A DNA stretch of 64,000 bases from the NCBI RefSeq assembly GCF_009769385.1, contig NZ_VKAB01000002.1, positions 124,001 to 188,000 on the forward strand. Direction: 5' to 3'. Under the pieces are notes generated by a model. It saw only the letters and a program-made list of their open reading frames with translations, was not told the DNA's origin and ran no database searches. This DNA comes from Saccharothrix deserti (GTDB lineage Bacteria; Actinomycetota; Actinomycetes; Mycobacteriales; Pseudonocardiaceae). The stretch's first letter is position 1. Each line of letters starts with the position of its first letter. The position numbers and the translations under genes were made by a program. Positions 50,894 through 59,946 of this stretch are shown piece after piece.

Positions 50894-53644
50894 TCAGACC
50901 GTCGAACAGGTCCTGCCGTTCAGCGTGAAGCCGGTGGGTGTGACGTTGCTGCCCTGCCAGCTCGCCTGGAATCCGAAGTCCACCGAGCCACCCGCCGCGA
51001 TGGTCCCGTTCCAGCCCTCGTTGGTCACCGTCACGGCGGCGCCGGACTGCGACGCCTTGCCGTTCCAACTGTTGGTGATCTGCTGGCCGTTCGCGAACGA
51101 CCAGCCCAGGCTCCAGCCCGTGACGGCGCCGGTGCCCCGGTTGGTGATCTTCACCGACCCGGTGAAGCCGCCTCCCCACTGGCTGACGACCTGGTACCGC
51201 ACCTCACACGCGCCGGCCGGCGGCTGGCTCGTGGTGGTCGTGGTCGGCCCAGTGGTGGTGGTGGTCGTGGTGGTGGTGGTGGTCGACGAGGTCGGGCTCG
51301 TCGACGTGGGCGTGGTGCTCGTAGTGCTCGTGGGGTGAATGGTGGTGATGCCGCCGTTCGGGTCGGCGACGAGGATGCCGCGCCCGTTGGTGCCCAGGTA
51401 GACGCGGCCGTAGACGCGCGGGTCACCGGTGATGGCCTCACCCATGTTCCCGTACTGGTGGGCGTCGTCGTTGATCTGCACCCAGCCCCGGCCGGCCTCG
51501 TCGTCGGACCGGTACACGCCGGTCTTGCCGTTGAGGGTCATCACCGCGTAGAGCGCGGGATAGGTGTTGCCCTCCCTGGGCTTGCCGAAGCCGATGTTGA
51601 CCGCGCTGGTGACGGAATCGGGCCAGATCTCCGTGACGGTCGCGGCGGAGTCGGTCGAGCGGAAGACGCCGCCCTCGCCCGCCAGCCAGAGGTGCCCTTC
51701 GTGGCCGGGCACCGCGTGCAGCTTGCTCACGTCCGCGGTCGCGCCCGCGGTGAACGTCGCGCCGCCGTCCGTGCTGAGGTAGACGGTGTCGTTCGCCAGC
51801 CCGTAGAACTTGTTCGGGTTGACCCGGTCGGATTCGACCACGGCGCCGGCCGGGATGCCGGTGGACGGCGTCCACGAGTTGCCGAAGCCCACCGAGTAGT
51901 GCACGCCCGCGCCCTGCGGGCTCCACAGGAACCGGCTGCCGTCCGCCGCCGCGGCGATCGTGCCGCCACCGGTGACGCCGCCGGGTTCGCTGCCCTGGAA
52001 CCAGTTCGCGCCGCCGTCGGTGGAGAACGCCGCCCGCATGTCGTTGGGCCGCGCGGTCTTGTCGAAGTCGCCCGACCGCACCATGACCGCCGGGTTCTTC
52101 TCCGCGTAGTCCAGGCTCCTGGTGGTGGTGAAGTACGGCTGCTGGAACATCATCGCCGGCACCTTGGTCAGGTCCGTGTGCCGGAACCCGCCGATGTCAC
52201 CGAGACCGCTGATCAGCGGCGCGCCCGTCGGCGGGCTGACCAGGTCGAGCACCGCGGTCTCCTCCAGGCCCGCCGCGGTGGGCCTGATGGTGATCTGGCC
52301 GCCGTTGTCCCACTTCAGCAGGTCCGTGGCGCCGTAGATGGTGGCGCCCGTGCCGTACATCATCCGGTTGGAGTCGAACGGGTCGATCTCCAGCGACTCG
52401 ACCATCCAGCCCAGCTTCGGCGTGACCTCCGGCGGCTGCGGGTTCTCGCCGAAGCTCAGCCACGGCGAGGAGCTGATGTCCATGGTGTAGCGGAAGCTGC
52501 GGTTCGGAAAACTGGTGAAGTCCCACGCCCGCGTCCACGTCGCGCCGCCGTCGGTGCTGCGGAAGATGATGATGTCCGGCCACCAGGAGATCTGGGTGGC
52601 GACCATCAGCGTGTTCGGGTTCTGCCGGTCGATGGTGAGACCGCTGTAGCCGAAGTAGTCGTCGGAGCTGCTGGACGGGACGGGGCTGATCTGGGTCCAG
52701 GCGCCGGTCGCGGTGTTGTACTTCCACACGTCGCCCTTGCCGCCGTCGTACGGGCCGCCGGTGTCGCTGGTGGCCAGGTAGAGGAAGCCGCCCGCGGTGT
52801 CCAGCTCGCCCTGGTGCGCGATGTAGCCGGTCGGCTGGCCGGCCAGCCGGGTCCACGTCGCGCCCGCGTCCGTGCTGCGGTAGACGGTGTTCTCCTTGTC
52901 GGCGACGCCGACGTAGATCGTCTTCGTGGGGCTGCCCGCCGTCGAGGAGCGCGGGTCGTAGGTCACCCAGACCACGCCCTGGATGTCGTTGGCGTAGCCG
53001 TTGGGGTCGTTGGGGTCGGCGACGTAGTTGCCGGGGTTGGGGAAGCTCGTCACCTGCGACCACGTGGCGCCGCTGTCGGTGCTGCGCCACAGGCCCTTGC
53101 CGCTGGGCGCGCCGAAGTACAGCACCCGGCCGTCGTTGGGGTCGACGGACAGCCGCTCGCCCATGCCGCGGCCCGGCATGTTGCCGCCGACCTTGAACGG
53201 CAGCTGGGTCGTCTGCCACGTCCTGCCGCGGTCCGAGGAGCGCAGGATCGCGCCGTTGTTGGGGTCCCAGCTGTTGGTGTACATGCCGACGGCGGCGTAC
53301 ACCTTGTCCGCGTTCTTGGGGTCCGGCGCGATGCTCGCCACGCCGTTGTAGCCCCACTTGTCCCAGCCGACCCAGTCCAGCAACGGGATCCAGCGGCCGG
53401 TGGTCTTGTCCCACCGGTACGCGCCGCCGATGTCGGTGCGCGCGTAGATCAGGTCCTTCTCGGCCGGGCTGAACACGATGCCCGGCACGAACCCGCCGCC
53501 CGCGATCTCCACGTTGCGCCAGTTGTGCGGCTGGACGATCCCCGTGGCGGAGGGCTCCGCCGCCGGGCTCGTCGCGGTGGAGACCAGCACGACACCCAGT
53601 GCGGCCACGGCCGCGGTGGTCAACGCCAGAAGCCGTCGTCTCAT
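50894..53644 (-). CDS. Secreted GH74 xyloglucanase with C-terminal CBM2
   Basis: 916 aa from ATG 53644. Signal peptide about 1-28 (RRRLLALTTAAVAALGVVLV, cleavage near AAE). The GH74 twin seven-bladed propeller spans about 35-765, with catalytic Asp D71 in ARTDIGGAYRWD and the second catalytic Asp near 482 in GLGDIGGFRHTDL; many WSQV/STDGGATW-type blade repeats are visible. A Thr/Pro/Ser-rich linker (about 770-810) leads to a CBM2 cellulose-binding domain (about 813-916, C at each end: CEVRYQ...GRTCSTV). Cleaves the xyloglucan backbone outside the cell. A TGGGAGCGCTCCCA box lies 85 bp upstream. Confidence 0.95.
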   Translation of the reverse strand: MRRRLLALTTAAVAALGVVLVSTATSPAAEPSATGIVQPHNWRNVEIAGGGFVPGIVFSPAEKDLIYARTDIGGAYRWDKTTGRWIPLLDWVGWDKWGYNGVASIAPDPKNADKVYAAVGMYTNSWDPNNGAILRSSDRGRTWQTTQLPFKVGGNMPGRGMGERLSVDPNDGRVLYFGAPSGKGLWRSTDSGATWSQVTSFPNPGNYVADPNDPNGYANDIQGVVWVTYDPRSSTAGSPTKTIYVGVADKENTVYRSTDAGATWTRLAGQPTGYIAHQGELDTAGGFLYLATSDTGGPYDGGKGDVWKYNTATGAWTQISPVPSSSSDDYFGYSGLTIDRQNPNTLMVATQISWWPDIIIFRSTDGGATWTRAWDFTSFPNRSFRYTMDISSSPWLSFGENPQPPEVTPKLGWMVESLEIDPFDSNRMMYGTGATIYGATDLLKWDNGGQITIRPTAAGLEETAVLDLVSPPTGAPLISGLGDIGGFRHTDLTKVPAMMFQQPYFTTTRSLDYAEKNPAVMVRSGDFDKTARPNDMRAAFSTDGGANWFQGSEPGGVTGGGTIAAAADGSRFLWSPQGAGVHYSVGFGNSWTPSTGIPAGAVVESDRVNPNKFYGLANDTVYLSTDGGATFTAGATADVSKLHAVPGHEGHLWLAGEGGVFRSTDSAATVTEIWPDSVTSAVNIGFGKPREGNTYPALYAVMTLNGKTGVYRSDDEAGRGWVQINDDAHQYGNMGEAITGDPRVYGRVYLGTNGRGILVADPNGGITTIHPTSTTSTTPTSTSPTSSTTTTTTTTTTTGPTTTTTSQPPAGACEVRYQVVSQWGGGFTGSVKITNRGTGAVTGWSLGWSFANGQQITNSWNGKASQSGAAVTVTNEGWNGTIAAGGSVDFGFQASWQGSNVTPTGFTLNGRTCSTV

Positions 53645-53721
53645 GGCTGTTGCGCTCCTTTGCGCAGGGGGGGTGGGAGGAGGCGGTGGGCGAGAGGGAT
53701 CCGCCTCCCCCCGGGCTGTGC

Positions 53722-53751
53722 GCAAACTCTGGGAGCGCTCCCAGAGTTTGC
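53722..53751. promoter_or_regulatory. CelR/CebR-type operator of the xyloglucanase gene
   Basis: Perfect 30-bp palindrome with 15-bp arms (GCAAACTCTGGGAGC and complement) centred on TGGGAGCGCTCCCA (53730-53743), the 14-bp box known for LacI-family cellulose-utilisation repressors CelR/CebR of actinobacteria. It lies 78-107 bp upstream of the GH74 start. The same core occurs upstream of cebE. Confidence 0.9.
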
Positions 53752-53875
53752 AGAATTGGACCGTAGCCAGGCGAATCGGTCGGCGGCAAGAGGGCGAGCT
53801 ACGCCATCCGAGTGAAGTGCGAGATGTGTTCAGCCCGTTGGTGTCGAATGCGTCGAACCGAGCGTCGAATCGCTT

Positions 53876-53916
53876 CGAAAAAGGCCGCGACCCGAGCCTG
53901 GGGCTCGGGTCGCGGC
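53876..53916 (-). terminator. Rho-independent terminator of the ceb operon
   Basis: Fifteen-bp perfect stem GCCGCGACCCGAGCC/GGCTCGGGTCGCGGC (53884-53916) with a 3-nt loop, followed on the minus strand by CTTTTT. It sits about 75 bp past the stop of the LacI-family gene. Confidence 0.88.
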
Positions 53917-53990
53917 ACGCTCGTCAAGATCCGGACGGGGGCCGGACCCGGTTCGAGACGGGGTCGGACGCGAGGTCGGTCAGCGCCCGT

Positions 53991-55022
53991 TCAGGCGCTC
54001 GACCGGGTGACCATCGCGGTCGGCAGGAGCAGGAACGGCGGGAGGTTCTCCTCGCCGGCCAGCTCCGCCATGAGCCGCCACGTCATGGTGCGCCCCAACT
54101 GCTCCACGTCCTGCCGGATCGTGGTCAGCGGCGGCACCGCGGTGGAGGCGATCATCAGGTCGTCGAACCCGACCACGGCCACGTCGTCGGGCACCCGCTT
54201 GCCGTGCGCGTGCAGGGTCTGCAACGCGCCCAGTGCCATGATGTCCGCGCCGACGAAGACCGCGTCCAGGTCCGGTGCCCGTTTGAGCAGGTCGGCCATG
54301 GCGACCGCGCCGCTCTCCGGGGTGAAGTCGCCGTACGCGACCAGGTCGGTGTCGAGCCGGGCCTGGCTCAGCCCGCGCTTCCAGCCCGAGAGCCGGTCCA
54401 TGCCCACCGCCATGTCCCGCGGACCGGCGATGGTGGCGATGCGCTTGCGACCCAGCGAGACCAGGTAGCGAGCCGCCTCCATGGCGCCGTTGAAGTTGTC
54501 CGAGTCCACATAGGGCACTCCACCGGCGCCGAGGGGCCTGCCGCCGACCACGGTCGGCAGGCCCGCGTCGGCGAGCGTGCGGGGCAGCGGGTCCTGACCG
54601 TGCAGGCTGATCACCAGCACGCCGTCCACGTGACCGCCGCAGAGGTAGTTGACGAGGTCCTGCTCGTCGCCTTCCTTGCTCATCATGAGGACGAGCTGCA
54701 CCCGCTTGCCCGCCAACTCGGCGTGCACGCCGCGCAGCACGCCGGCGAAGAACGGGTCGGCCAGCACCCGGCTGCCCTGCTCGGACACGACCAGGGCGAT
54801 GCAGTTGGCCCGGCTGCCCGCGAGCGTCCGAGCCGCCTGGTTGGGGCTGTAGCCGAGCTTCCCGATGGCCTGGTGCACGGCCTCGCGCGCCTTCGAGCTG
54901 ACGTACGGCTCGCCGTTGATCACCCGGGACACGGTCGACTTCGACACCCCGGCTGCCCGAGCGACCTCCTCGAGCCGGGTGTTGGGTCGTCGCGCCTTGG
55001 GCGGGTCAACGGCATCTGTCAC
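53991..55022 (-). CDS. LacI-family transcriptional repressor (CelR/CebR-like)
   Basis: 343 aa from GTG 55022. N-terminal HTH at about 16-65 (TRLEEVARAAGVSKSTVSRVINGEPYVS, hinge NQAARTLAGSRANCIALVV), then a periplasmic-binding-protein-like effector domain ending ATIAGPRDM..., VGFDDLMIASTAVPPLTTIRQD. CelR/CebR bind cellobiose or cello-oligosaccharides and release TGGGAGCGCTCCCA sites, of which two are in this window. It overlaps the bglC stop by four bases, so the repressor is made with the operon it controls. Confidence 0.92.
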   Translation of the reverse strand: MTDAVDPPKARRPNTRLEEVARAAGVSKSTVSRVINGEPYVSSKAREAVHQAIGKLGYSPNQAARTLAGSRANCIALVVSEQGSRVLADPFFAGVLRGVHAELAGKRVQLVLMMSKEGDEQDLVNYLCGGHVDGVLVISLHGQDPLPRTLADAGLPTVVGGRPLGAGGVPYVDSDNFNGAMEAARYLVSLGRKRIATIAGPRDMAVGMDRLSGWKRGLSQARLDTDLVAYGDFTPESGAVAMADLLKRAPDLDAVFVGADIMALGALQTLHAHGKRVPDDVAVVGFDDLMIASTAVPPLTTIRQDVEQLGRTMTWRLMAELAGEENLPPFLLLPTAMVTRSSA

Positions 55023-56449
55023 GGAGCGACCGTCGCCGCGAGAGCGTTGCCACGGGCAACCTGCGAGTACCACATGGCGCTCATCTTAGGCGTCCGGACC
55101 TGGGTCTCGTAGTCGACATGCACGATCCCGAACCGCTTGGCGTAGCCCTCGGCCCACTCGAAGTTGTCCATCAGCGACCACGCGAAGTAGCCGCGGAGGT
55201 CGACACCGGCCTCGATGGCCGCGTGAGCCGCCCTCAGGTGCGACTCGATGTAGCCCAGCCGCTCGGTGTCGTGGATCGAGCCGTCGTCGTTGACGGAGTC
55301 GCGGTAGGCGGCGCCGTTCTCGGTGACGTACAGGGGGATGTCGGGGTAGTCCTGGTGCACCCGCACGAGCACCTTGTAGAGGCCGTCCGGCTGCACCTCC
55401 CAGTCCATGTCGGTGCGCGGCAGGCCGCGGCTGGGGAACGTGACGTGCTCCGCTCCGACCCACGGTGACCCGGTCGGGCGACGTCCGTTGGTCTGGACCT
55501 GGCCCGAAGAATCGGACGCAGCGGAGTCCGGTGCGGGGGTGCCGCTGACGAAGTGCTCGGCGTAGTAGTTGACGCCCAGCTGGTCCAACGGCGCGGAGAT
55601 GATCTCCAGGTCGTTCTCGCGGATGTGCTTCGAGAAGCCGTACGGCTCCAGGTCCTCCACGATGTCCGCCGGGTACTCGCCCTTGAACAGCGGGTCCAGG
55701 AAGATCCGGTTCTGCAGGCCGTCGAGCCGGCGGGCGGCGTCGAGGTCGGCCGGGTCGTCCGGGTCCGCCGGGATGATCGGGTACATGTTGAGCGTGATGC
55801 CGATCTTGGCGTTCGGCGCCTGCTCGCGGATCGCCGCGGTGGCCAGGCCGTGGGCCAGCAGCAGGTGGTGCACGGCCGCGACGGCGGCCTCCGGCTCCTG
55901 GCGACCGGGCGCGTGGACGCCGGCGGCGTAGCTGAGCAGCGACGAGCACCACGGCTCGTTGAGCGTGGTCCAGTTGTCCACCCGGTCGCCCAGCGCGCCG
56001 ACGACCGACTCGGCGTACTCGGCGAAGCGGTACGCGGTGTCCCGGTTGGCCCAGCCGCCCTCGTCCTCGAGGGTCTGCGGGAGGTCCCAGTGGTAGAGGG
56101 TCAGCCACGGGGTGATGTTGTTCTCGAGCAGCTTGTCGACCAGCCGGGAGTAGAAGTCCAGGCCGGCCTGGTTGACCGGACCGGCGTCCGGGCGGATGCG
56201 CGGCCACGCCGTGGAGAACCGGTAGGCGTGCAGGCCGAGGTCGACCATCAGCTGGACGTCCTCGTCCACTCGGTGGTAGTGGTCGACGGCGGGGTCGCCC
56301 GTGTCACCACCGACCACCGCGCCGGGAACCTTGCAGAACGTGTCCCAGATGGACGCGGTGCGACCGTCCTCGGTGGTCGCTCCTTCGATCTGGAACGCCG
56401 CGGTCGCGGCGCCCCACACGAATCCCTCGGGAAAGGAAATCGACTCCAC
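55019..56449 (-). CDS. bglC: Family 1 beta-glucosidase
   Basis: 476 aa from GTG 56449. GH1 TIM barrel: FPEGFVWGAATAAFQIEGA at 6-24, ITPWLTLYHWDLPQ, acid/base E165 in TTLNEPW and nucleophile E377 in YVTENGA; WSLMDNFEWAEGY near the end binds the glucose ring. No signal peptide, so it hydrolyses imported cellobiose and cello-oligosaccharides in the cytoplasm. It follows the permease by 2 bp, matching the cebEFG-bglC order of Streptomyces. Around 305-325 a Ser/Asp-rich insertion looks disordered. Confidence 0.95.
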   Translation of the reverse strand: MESISFPEGFVWGAATAAFQIEGATTEDGRTASIWDTFCKVPGAVVGGDTGDPAVDHYHRVDEDVQLMVDLGLHAYRFSTAWPRIRPDAGPVNQAGLDFYSRLVDKLLENNITPWLTLYHWDLPQTLEDEGGWANRDTAYRFAEYAESVVGALGDRVDNWTTLNEPWCSSLLSYAAGVHAPGRQEPEAAVAAVHHLLLAHGLATAAIREQAPNAKIGITLNMYPIIPADPDDPADLDAARRLDGLQNRIFLDPLFKGEYPADIVEDLEPYGFSKHIRENDLEIISAPLDQLGVNYYAEHFVSGTPAPDSAASDSSGQVQTNGRRPTGSPWVGAEHVTFPSRGLPRTDMDWEVQPDGLYKVLVRVHQDYPDIPLYVTENGAAYRDSVNDDGSIHDTERLGYIESHLRAAHAAIEAGVDLRGYFAWSLMDNFEWAEGYAKRFGIVHVDYETQVRTPKMSAMWYSQVARGNALAATVAP

Positions 56450-56451
56450 AG

Positions 56452-57354
56452 CTACCCCTTCACAGCACCCTGCATGATCCCGGCGACGATCTGCCGACCG
56501 AGTACGAGGAAGACGATCAGAATCGGGACCGTGGCCATCGTGGTCCCGGCGAGCACGAGCGAGTTGTCGACGTAGTAGCCGCTCTGCAACTTCTCCAGGG
56601 CGACCTGCATCGTCGGGTTGTCGGCGTTGAGCACGATCAGCGGCCAGAGGAAGTCGTTCCACGACATCATGAACGTGAAGATGCCGAGCATGGCCGCGGC
56701 CGGGCGCACCGCGGGCAGGCACACGTGCCAGAACGTGCGGATCATGCTGCACCCGTCCATGCGGGCCGCCTCGATCAGCTCGTCCGGCACGGCGTCGGCG
56801 ATGTACTGGCGCATCCAGAACACGCCGAACGCGGTCACCAGGTTGGGGATGATCACCGCGCCGAGGGTGCCGGACCAGCCGTACTCCGCCATCGCCATGT
56901 AGAGCGGGATGACGCCGAGCTGCGTGGGCACGGCGAGCGTGGCGACCACGAAGACCATCAGCGGTCCGCGGCCCTTGAACCGCAGTTTGGCGAACGCGAA
57001 CCCGGCCAGCGTGGACAGCACGACCACGGACAGCGTGACCGTGCCGGAGACGAGGATGCTGTTGCCCAGCGCCTTCCAGAACGGGATGGTGTCCAGCACC
57101 CGGCCCGCGTTGACGAAGAACTTGCCGCCGGGCAGCAGGGGCGCGTCGGAGGTGAACTCGCCGTCGTCGTGGCTGGCCACGAGGAACGACCAGTAGAACG
57201 GGAACGCCGAGCCGAGGATGAACGCGATCAGGATGCCGTAGACGACGAAGCTCGGGCGCCGCTCGGCGAGCGATCCCGCCTTCGAGCGCCTGGGCTTCGG
57301 GCGCTTGGCCCCGGTGGTGGTGGACGGTGCCGGGCGATCTGCGATGGTGGCCAT
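56452..57354 (-). CDS. cebG: Cellobiose/cello-oligosaccharide ABC transporter permease (CebG-like)
   Basis: 300 aa from ATG 57354. Six transmembrane segments; the EAA loop ELIEAARMDGCSMIRTFWHVCLP (about 200-222) docks the shared ATPase (MsiK type), which is not encoded here. Forms the MalG-type half of the CUT1 importer. The start overlaps the cebF stop by one base. Confidence 0.92.
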   Translation of the reverse strand: MATIADRPAPSTTTGAKRPKPRRSKAGSLAERRPSFVVYGILIAFILGSAFPFYWSFLVASHDDGEFTSDAPLLPGGKFFVNAGRVLDTIPFWKALGNSILVSGTVTLSVVVLSTLAGFAFAKLRFKGRGPLMVFVVATLAVPTQLGVIPLYMAMAEYGWSGTLGAVIIPNLVTAFGVFWMRQYIADAVPDELIEAARMDGCSMIRTFWHVCLPAVRPAAAMLGIFTFMMSWNDFLWPLIVLNADNPTMQVALEKLQSGYYVDNSLVLAGTTMATVPILIVFLVLGRQIVAGIMQGAVKG

Positions 57355-58358
57355 CACGCCTCCCCACTGGACGCGAGCCTGCGGGTGAGCAGGAAGTTGA
57401 TCCCGGCGATCACGATGATCACGAGGAACAGGACCCAGGCCATCGCCGAGGCGTAGCCGAGGTTCAGGCTCCGGAAGCCGGACTCGTACATGTAGAGCAC
57501 GACCGTCTGGTACTGGTTGGTCGCGCCGCCGCTGGTGCCCGCGGACGGCGAGAACAGCAGGGGCTCGGTGAAGATCTGGAGCCCGCCGATGGTCGACGTG
57601 ACGATCACGAAGATCAGCGTGGGGCGCAGCATGGGCAGCGTGATGCTGATGAACTGGCGCACCTTGCTCGCGCCGTCCACCCAGGCCGCCTCGTAGACGT
57701 CGCGCGGGATGGCCTGCATGGCGGCCAGCACGATGAGGGCGTTGTAGCCGGTCCACCGCCAGTTGACCATGGTCGCGATGGCGATGTGGCTCCACCAGCG
57801 GTCGGCCTGCCAGTCGATCCGGCCGAACCCGATCGCCTCCAGCACGTCGTTGATCGTGCCGTACTGCACGCCGAACAGGTCGCCGAAGATGATGGTCAGG
57901 GCGACGAGGCTGGCCACGTAGGGCAGCAGCACGCCCATCCGCCAGCCGGTCCGCCCGCGCAGCGCCGTGTTGAGCAGCGCGGCCAGCAGCACCGCGATGA
58001 TCACCTGCGGGATCGTGGAGATCGCGAAGATGCTCAGCGTGTTGACCATCGCGTTCCAGAACTGCGAGTCGGCCAACAGCGTGGTGTAGTTGTCGATCCC
58101 GACGAACGGCGTTTCGTCCGCGCCCAGCTCCCAGTCGAACAGGGAGACGTAGGCGGTGTAGACCAGCGGGAACAGGCCCACCAGGGCGAACAGGACGAAG
58201 AACGGGGCGATGTACAGGTACGGCGAGAACTTCACGTCCAGGTGGGTCAGCCGATGCCGCCAGCCGAGCTTCTCCGGACCGATGTCATCGTTGTCGTCGC
58301 GCCGCGGCGGGCGGGGCTCGGCGCCCCGCCCGCGCGTGACCGTGAGTTCGGTCGTCAT
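57354..58358 (-). CDS. cebF: Cellobiose/cello-oligosaccharide ABC transporter permease (CebF-like)
   Basis: 334 aa from ATG 58358. A charged cytoplasmic N-terminus of about 40 residues, then six transmembrane segments (YLYIAPFFVLFALVGLFPLV first) and the EAA loop YEAAWVDGASKVRQFISITLP. MalF-type half of the CUT1 importer. One-base overlaps with cebE and cebG indicate tight coupling. Confidence 0.92.
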   Translation of the reverse strand: MTTELTVTRGRGAEPRPPRRDDNDDIGPEKLGWRHRLTHLDVKFSPYLYIAPFFVLFALVGLFPLVYTAYVSLFDWELGADETPFVGIDNYTTLLADSQFWNAMVNTLSIFAISTIPQVIIAVLLAALLNTALRGRTGWRMGVLLPYVASLVALTIIFGDLFGVQYGTINDVLEAIGFGRIDWQADRWWSHIAIATMVNWRWTGYNALIVLAAMQAIPRDVYEAAWVDGASKVRQFISITLPMLRPTLIFVIVTSTIGGLQIFTEPLLFSPSAGTSGGATNQYQTVVLYMYESGFRSLNLGYASAMAWVLFLVIIVIAGINFLLTRRLASSGEA

Positions 58359-59644
58359 TACTTGGCAGCCTTCTGGGCTCCCTCGATGACCGTCTTCCAG
58401 GCGTCCGCAGGCGAGGTGCCCTGCTCGACCGACGTGAGGGCGGGCGAGACCACGTTGTCCTGGATCTCACCGTCCTTCGGCCCCTTGTACTGGGCCTGCG
58501 CGACCTTCTTGGCCTGCTCGGCGAACAGCAGGCCGACCTTCTCGCCACCGAAGTACTCGTTGACCTGGTCCAGCAGCTCCGGCGAGGTCAGGGCCTCGGT
58601 CTGGCTGGGGAACGGGCCCTTGGCCTTGAACGCCTTGATCTGCTGCTCCGGCGCGGTCAGCCACGCGGCGAGCTTGGCGGCCTCGGCCTTGTTCTTGCCC
58701 TGCTTCGGGACGGTCAGGTACGAGCCGCCCCAGTTGCCGCCGCCGCCGGGGAACGCCGCGGTGACGGCCCACTTGCCCTTGTGCGCGTCGCCGGCGTTGC
58801 CCGCGATGACACCCAGCATCCAGGACGGGCAGGTCTTGGTGGCGAAGGCCGACTCCTTGAAGCCCTTCTCCCACTCCTTGCTCCACGCGGCGAGCTTGGC
58901 CGACTGGCCGCGCGCGACCGCGCCGGTGACCTGGTCGAAGATCTTCTTGTCGTCGTTGGTCTCGATGACGAGCTTGTCGTCCTTGTCGTAGTAGCCGACC
59001 TTCGCCTGGTTGTGCATCGGGTTGAAGATCTGCGCGGCGGAGTCGAACCACGGCTTCTGCGTCGCCGCGACGTACTTGTCACCGGCCTCGAAGTACGAGT
59101 CCCAGGTGGCGAAGAGGGCCTTCACGCCCTCGGGGTCCGACGGCAGGCCGGCGGCCTCGAAGAGGTCCTTGCGGTAGCACATGGCCAGCGGGCCGATGTC
59201 GGTGCCGTAGCCGACGAGCTTGCCGTCCTTGGTGGTGACGGCGTCGACCTTCCACTTCAGCCAGCGGTCGTCCTTGACGTCCTTCGGGCCGATGTCCTTG
59301 AGGTTCTCGAACTGGCCCGACTTGGCCATGACCTGGCTGAGGAAGCCCTCTTCGATGGCCTCCACGTCGGCCAGACCGGAGCCCGCGCCCAGCTTGGTGA
59401 ACAGGTTCTGGTGGTGCGGCGCGGCCTGGCCGGTCTTGCGCTGGGTGACCTTGACGTTCGGGTTGGCGGCTTCGTACTCCTTGAGGAGGTCCTCGTAGCC
59501 GAACTCGTTGAAGGTCGCGATGGTCAGCTCGACCTTGCCGTCGGGCGACGTTCCGGACCCGCCCGAGCCGCAGGCCGTGGCGGCTGCGGCAAGCACTGCT
59601 GTGCAGGCCAGGACTTTGGCCAAGCCTGCTCGACGGTAGCGCAC
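58358..59644 (-). CDS. cebE: Cellobiose/cello-oligosaccharide-binding lipoprotein (CebE-like)
   Basis: 428 aa from GTG 59644 with GAGGAG 10 nt upstream. Lipoprotein signal with C25 in AAATACGSG, Gly/Ser-rich linker, then a family-1 extracellular solute-binding domain (TIATFNEFGYEDLLKEYEA; VEAIEEGFLSQVM; GTDIGPLAMCYRKDLFEAAG). Captures cello-oligosaccharides for CebF/CebG. First gene of the operon, with the CelR/CebR box 34 bp upstream of the start. Confidence 0.92.
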   Translation of the reverse strand: MRYRRAGLAKVLACTAVLAAAATACGSGGSGTSPDGKVELTIATFNEFGYEDLLKEYEAANPNVKVTQRKTGQAAPHHQNLFTKLGAGSGLADVEAIEEGFLSQVMAKSGQFENLKDIGPKDVKDDRWLKWKVDAVTTKDGKLVGYGTDIGPLAMCYRKDLFEAAGLPSDPEGVKALFATWDSYFEAGDKYVAATQKPWFDSAAQIFNPMHNQAKVGYYDKDDKLVIETNDDKKIFDQVTGAVARGQSAKLAAWSKEWEKGFKESAFATKTCPSWMLGVIAGNAGDAHKGKWAVTAAFPGGGGNWGGSYLTVPKQGKNKAEAAKLAAWLTAPEQQIKAFKAKGPFPSQTEALTSPELLDQVNEYFGGEKVGLLFAEQAKKVAQAQYKGPKDGEIQDNVVSPALTSVEQGTSPADAWKTVIEGAQKAAK

Positions 59645-59946
59645 GAGAACTCCTCAGTTGATCGGCGGTGAACGTTCTGGGAGCGCTCCCAGGTTTTGCG
59701 GAAGTGTGGTTCGCGCCACGGAGTTGTGTCAAGCTCTCGTGTCCGCGCTGTTACCGATCCTGCGTCGTTTGCCGACCTGGACCGATTCTGCCAGCCGTGC
59801 CGCCCGTACTCCGTTCAGACACTGCGCGTAGGCCGGTCGGACACGCTCCGCTGCGCCCTTGGGCCGCTTCCGCTCACAGAACCCACGGGCACCGCCGCCG
59901 GCTCCGATGACCCGTCCTGGCGTTCGATGATCGATGGACATCCCCT
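59645..59946. other. Intergenic control region upstream of cebE
   Basis: About 300 bp. It contains the cebE ribosome-binding site, the operator at 59678-59691 and, further upstream on the minus strand, a TTGACA -35-like box (59727-59732) with a weak CACACT-like -10 about 17 bp later. The operator then lies just downstream of the promoter, a repressing position. The rest shows no gene. Confidence 0.55.
59678..59691. promoter_or_regulatory. CelR/CebR-type operator of the cebEFG-bglC operon
   Basis: Perfect TGGGAGCGCTCCCA palindrome, identical to the core of the xyloglucanase operator, 34-47 bp upstream of the cebE GTG. Together with the operon-encoded LacI regulator it defines a local regulon of at least two transcripts. 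Confidence 0.92.

Larger units (their letters stand above)
53645..53990. other. Intergenic region between xyloglucanase and LacI regulator
   Basis: About 350 bp without a gene. It holds the xyloglucanase promoter region, a long palindrome with the CelR/CebR-type core (53722-53751) and the terminator of the upstream ceb operon (53876-53916). Overlapping open frames are antisense or Arg-rich shadows. Confidence 0.7.

Noticed and set aside
51203-51335. Simple-sequence repeat region (GGT/GTC-rich)
   Set aside because: It encodes the Thr/Ser/Pro linker between the GH74 and CBM2 domains, which explains the repeat.
53722-53751. Perfect palindrome considered as a terminator hairpin
   Set aside because: The core is a known LacI-type operator, recurs upstream of cebE, and no gene ends nearby.
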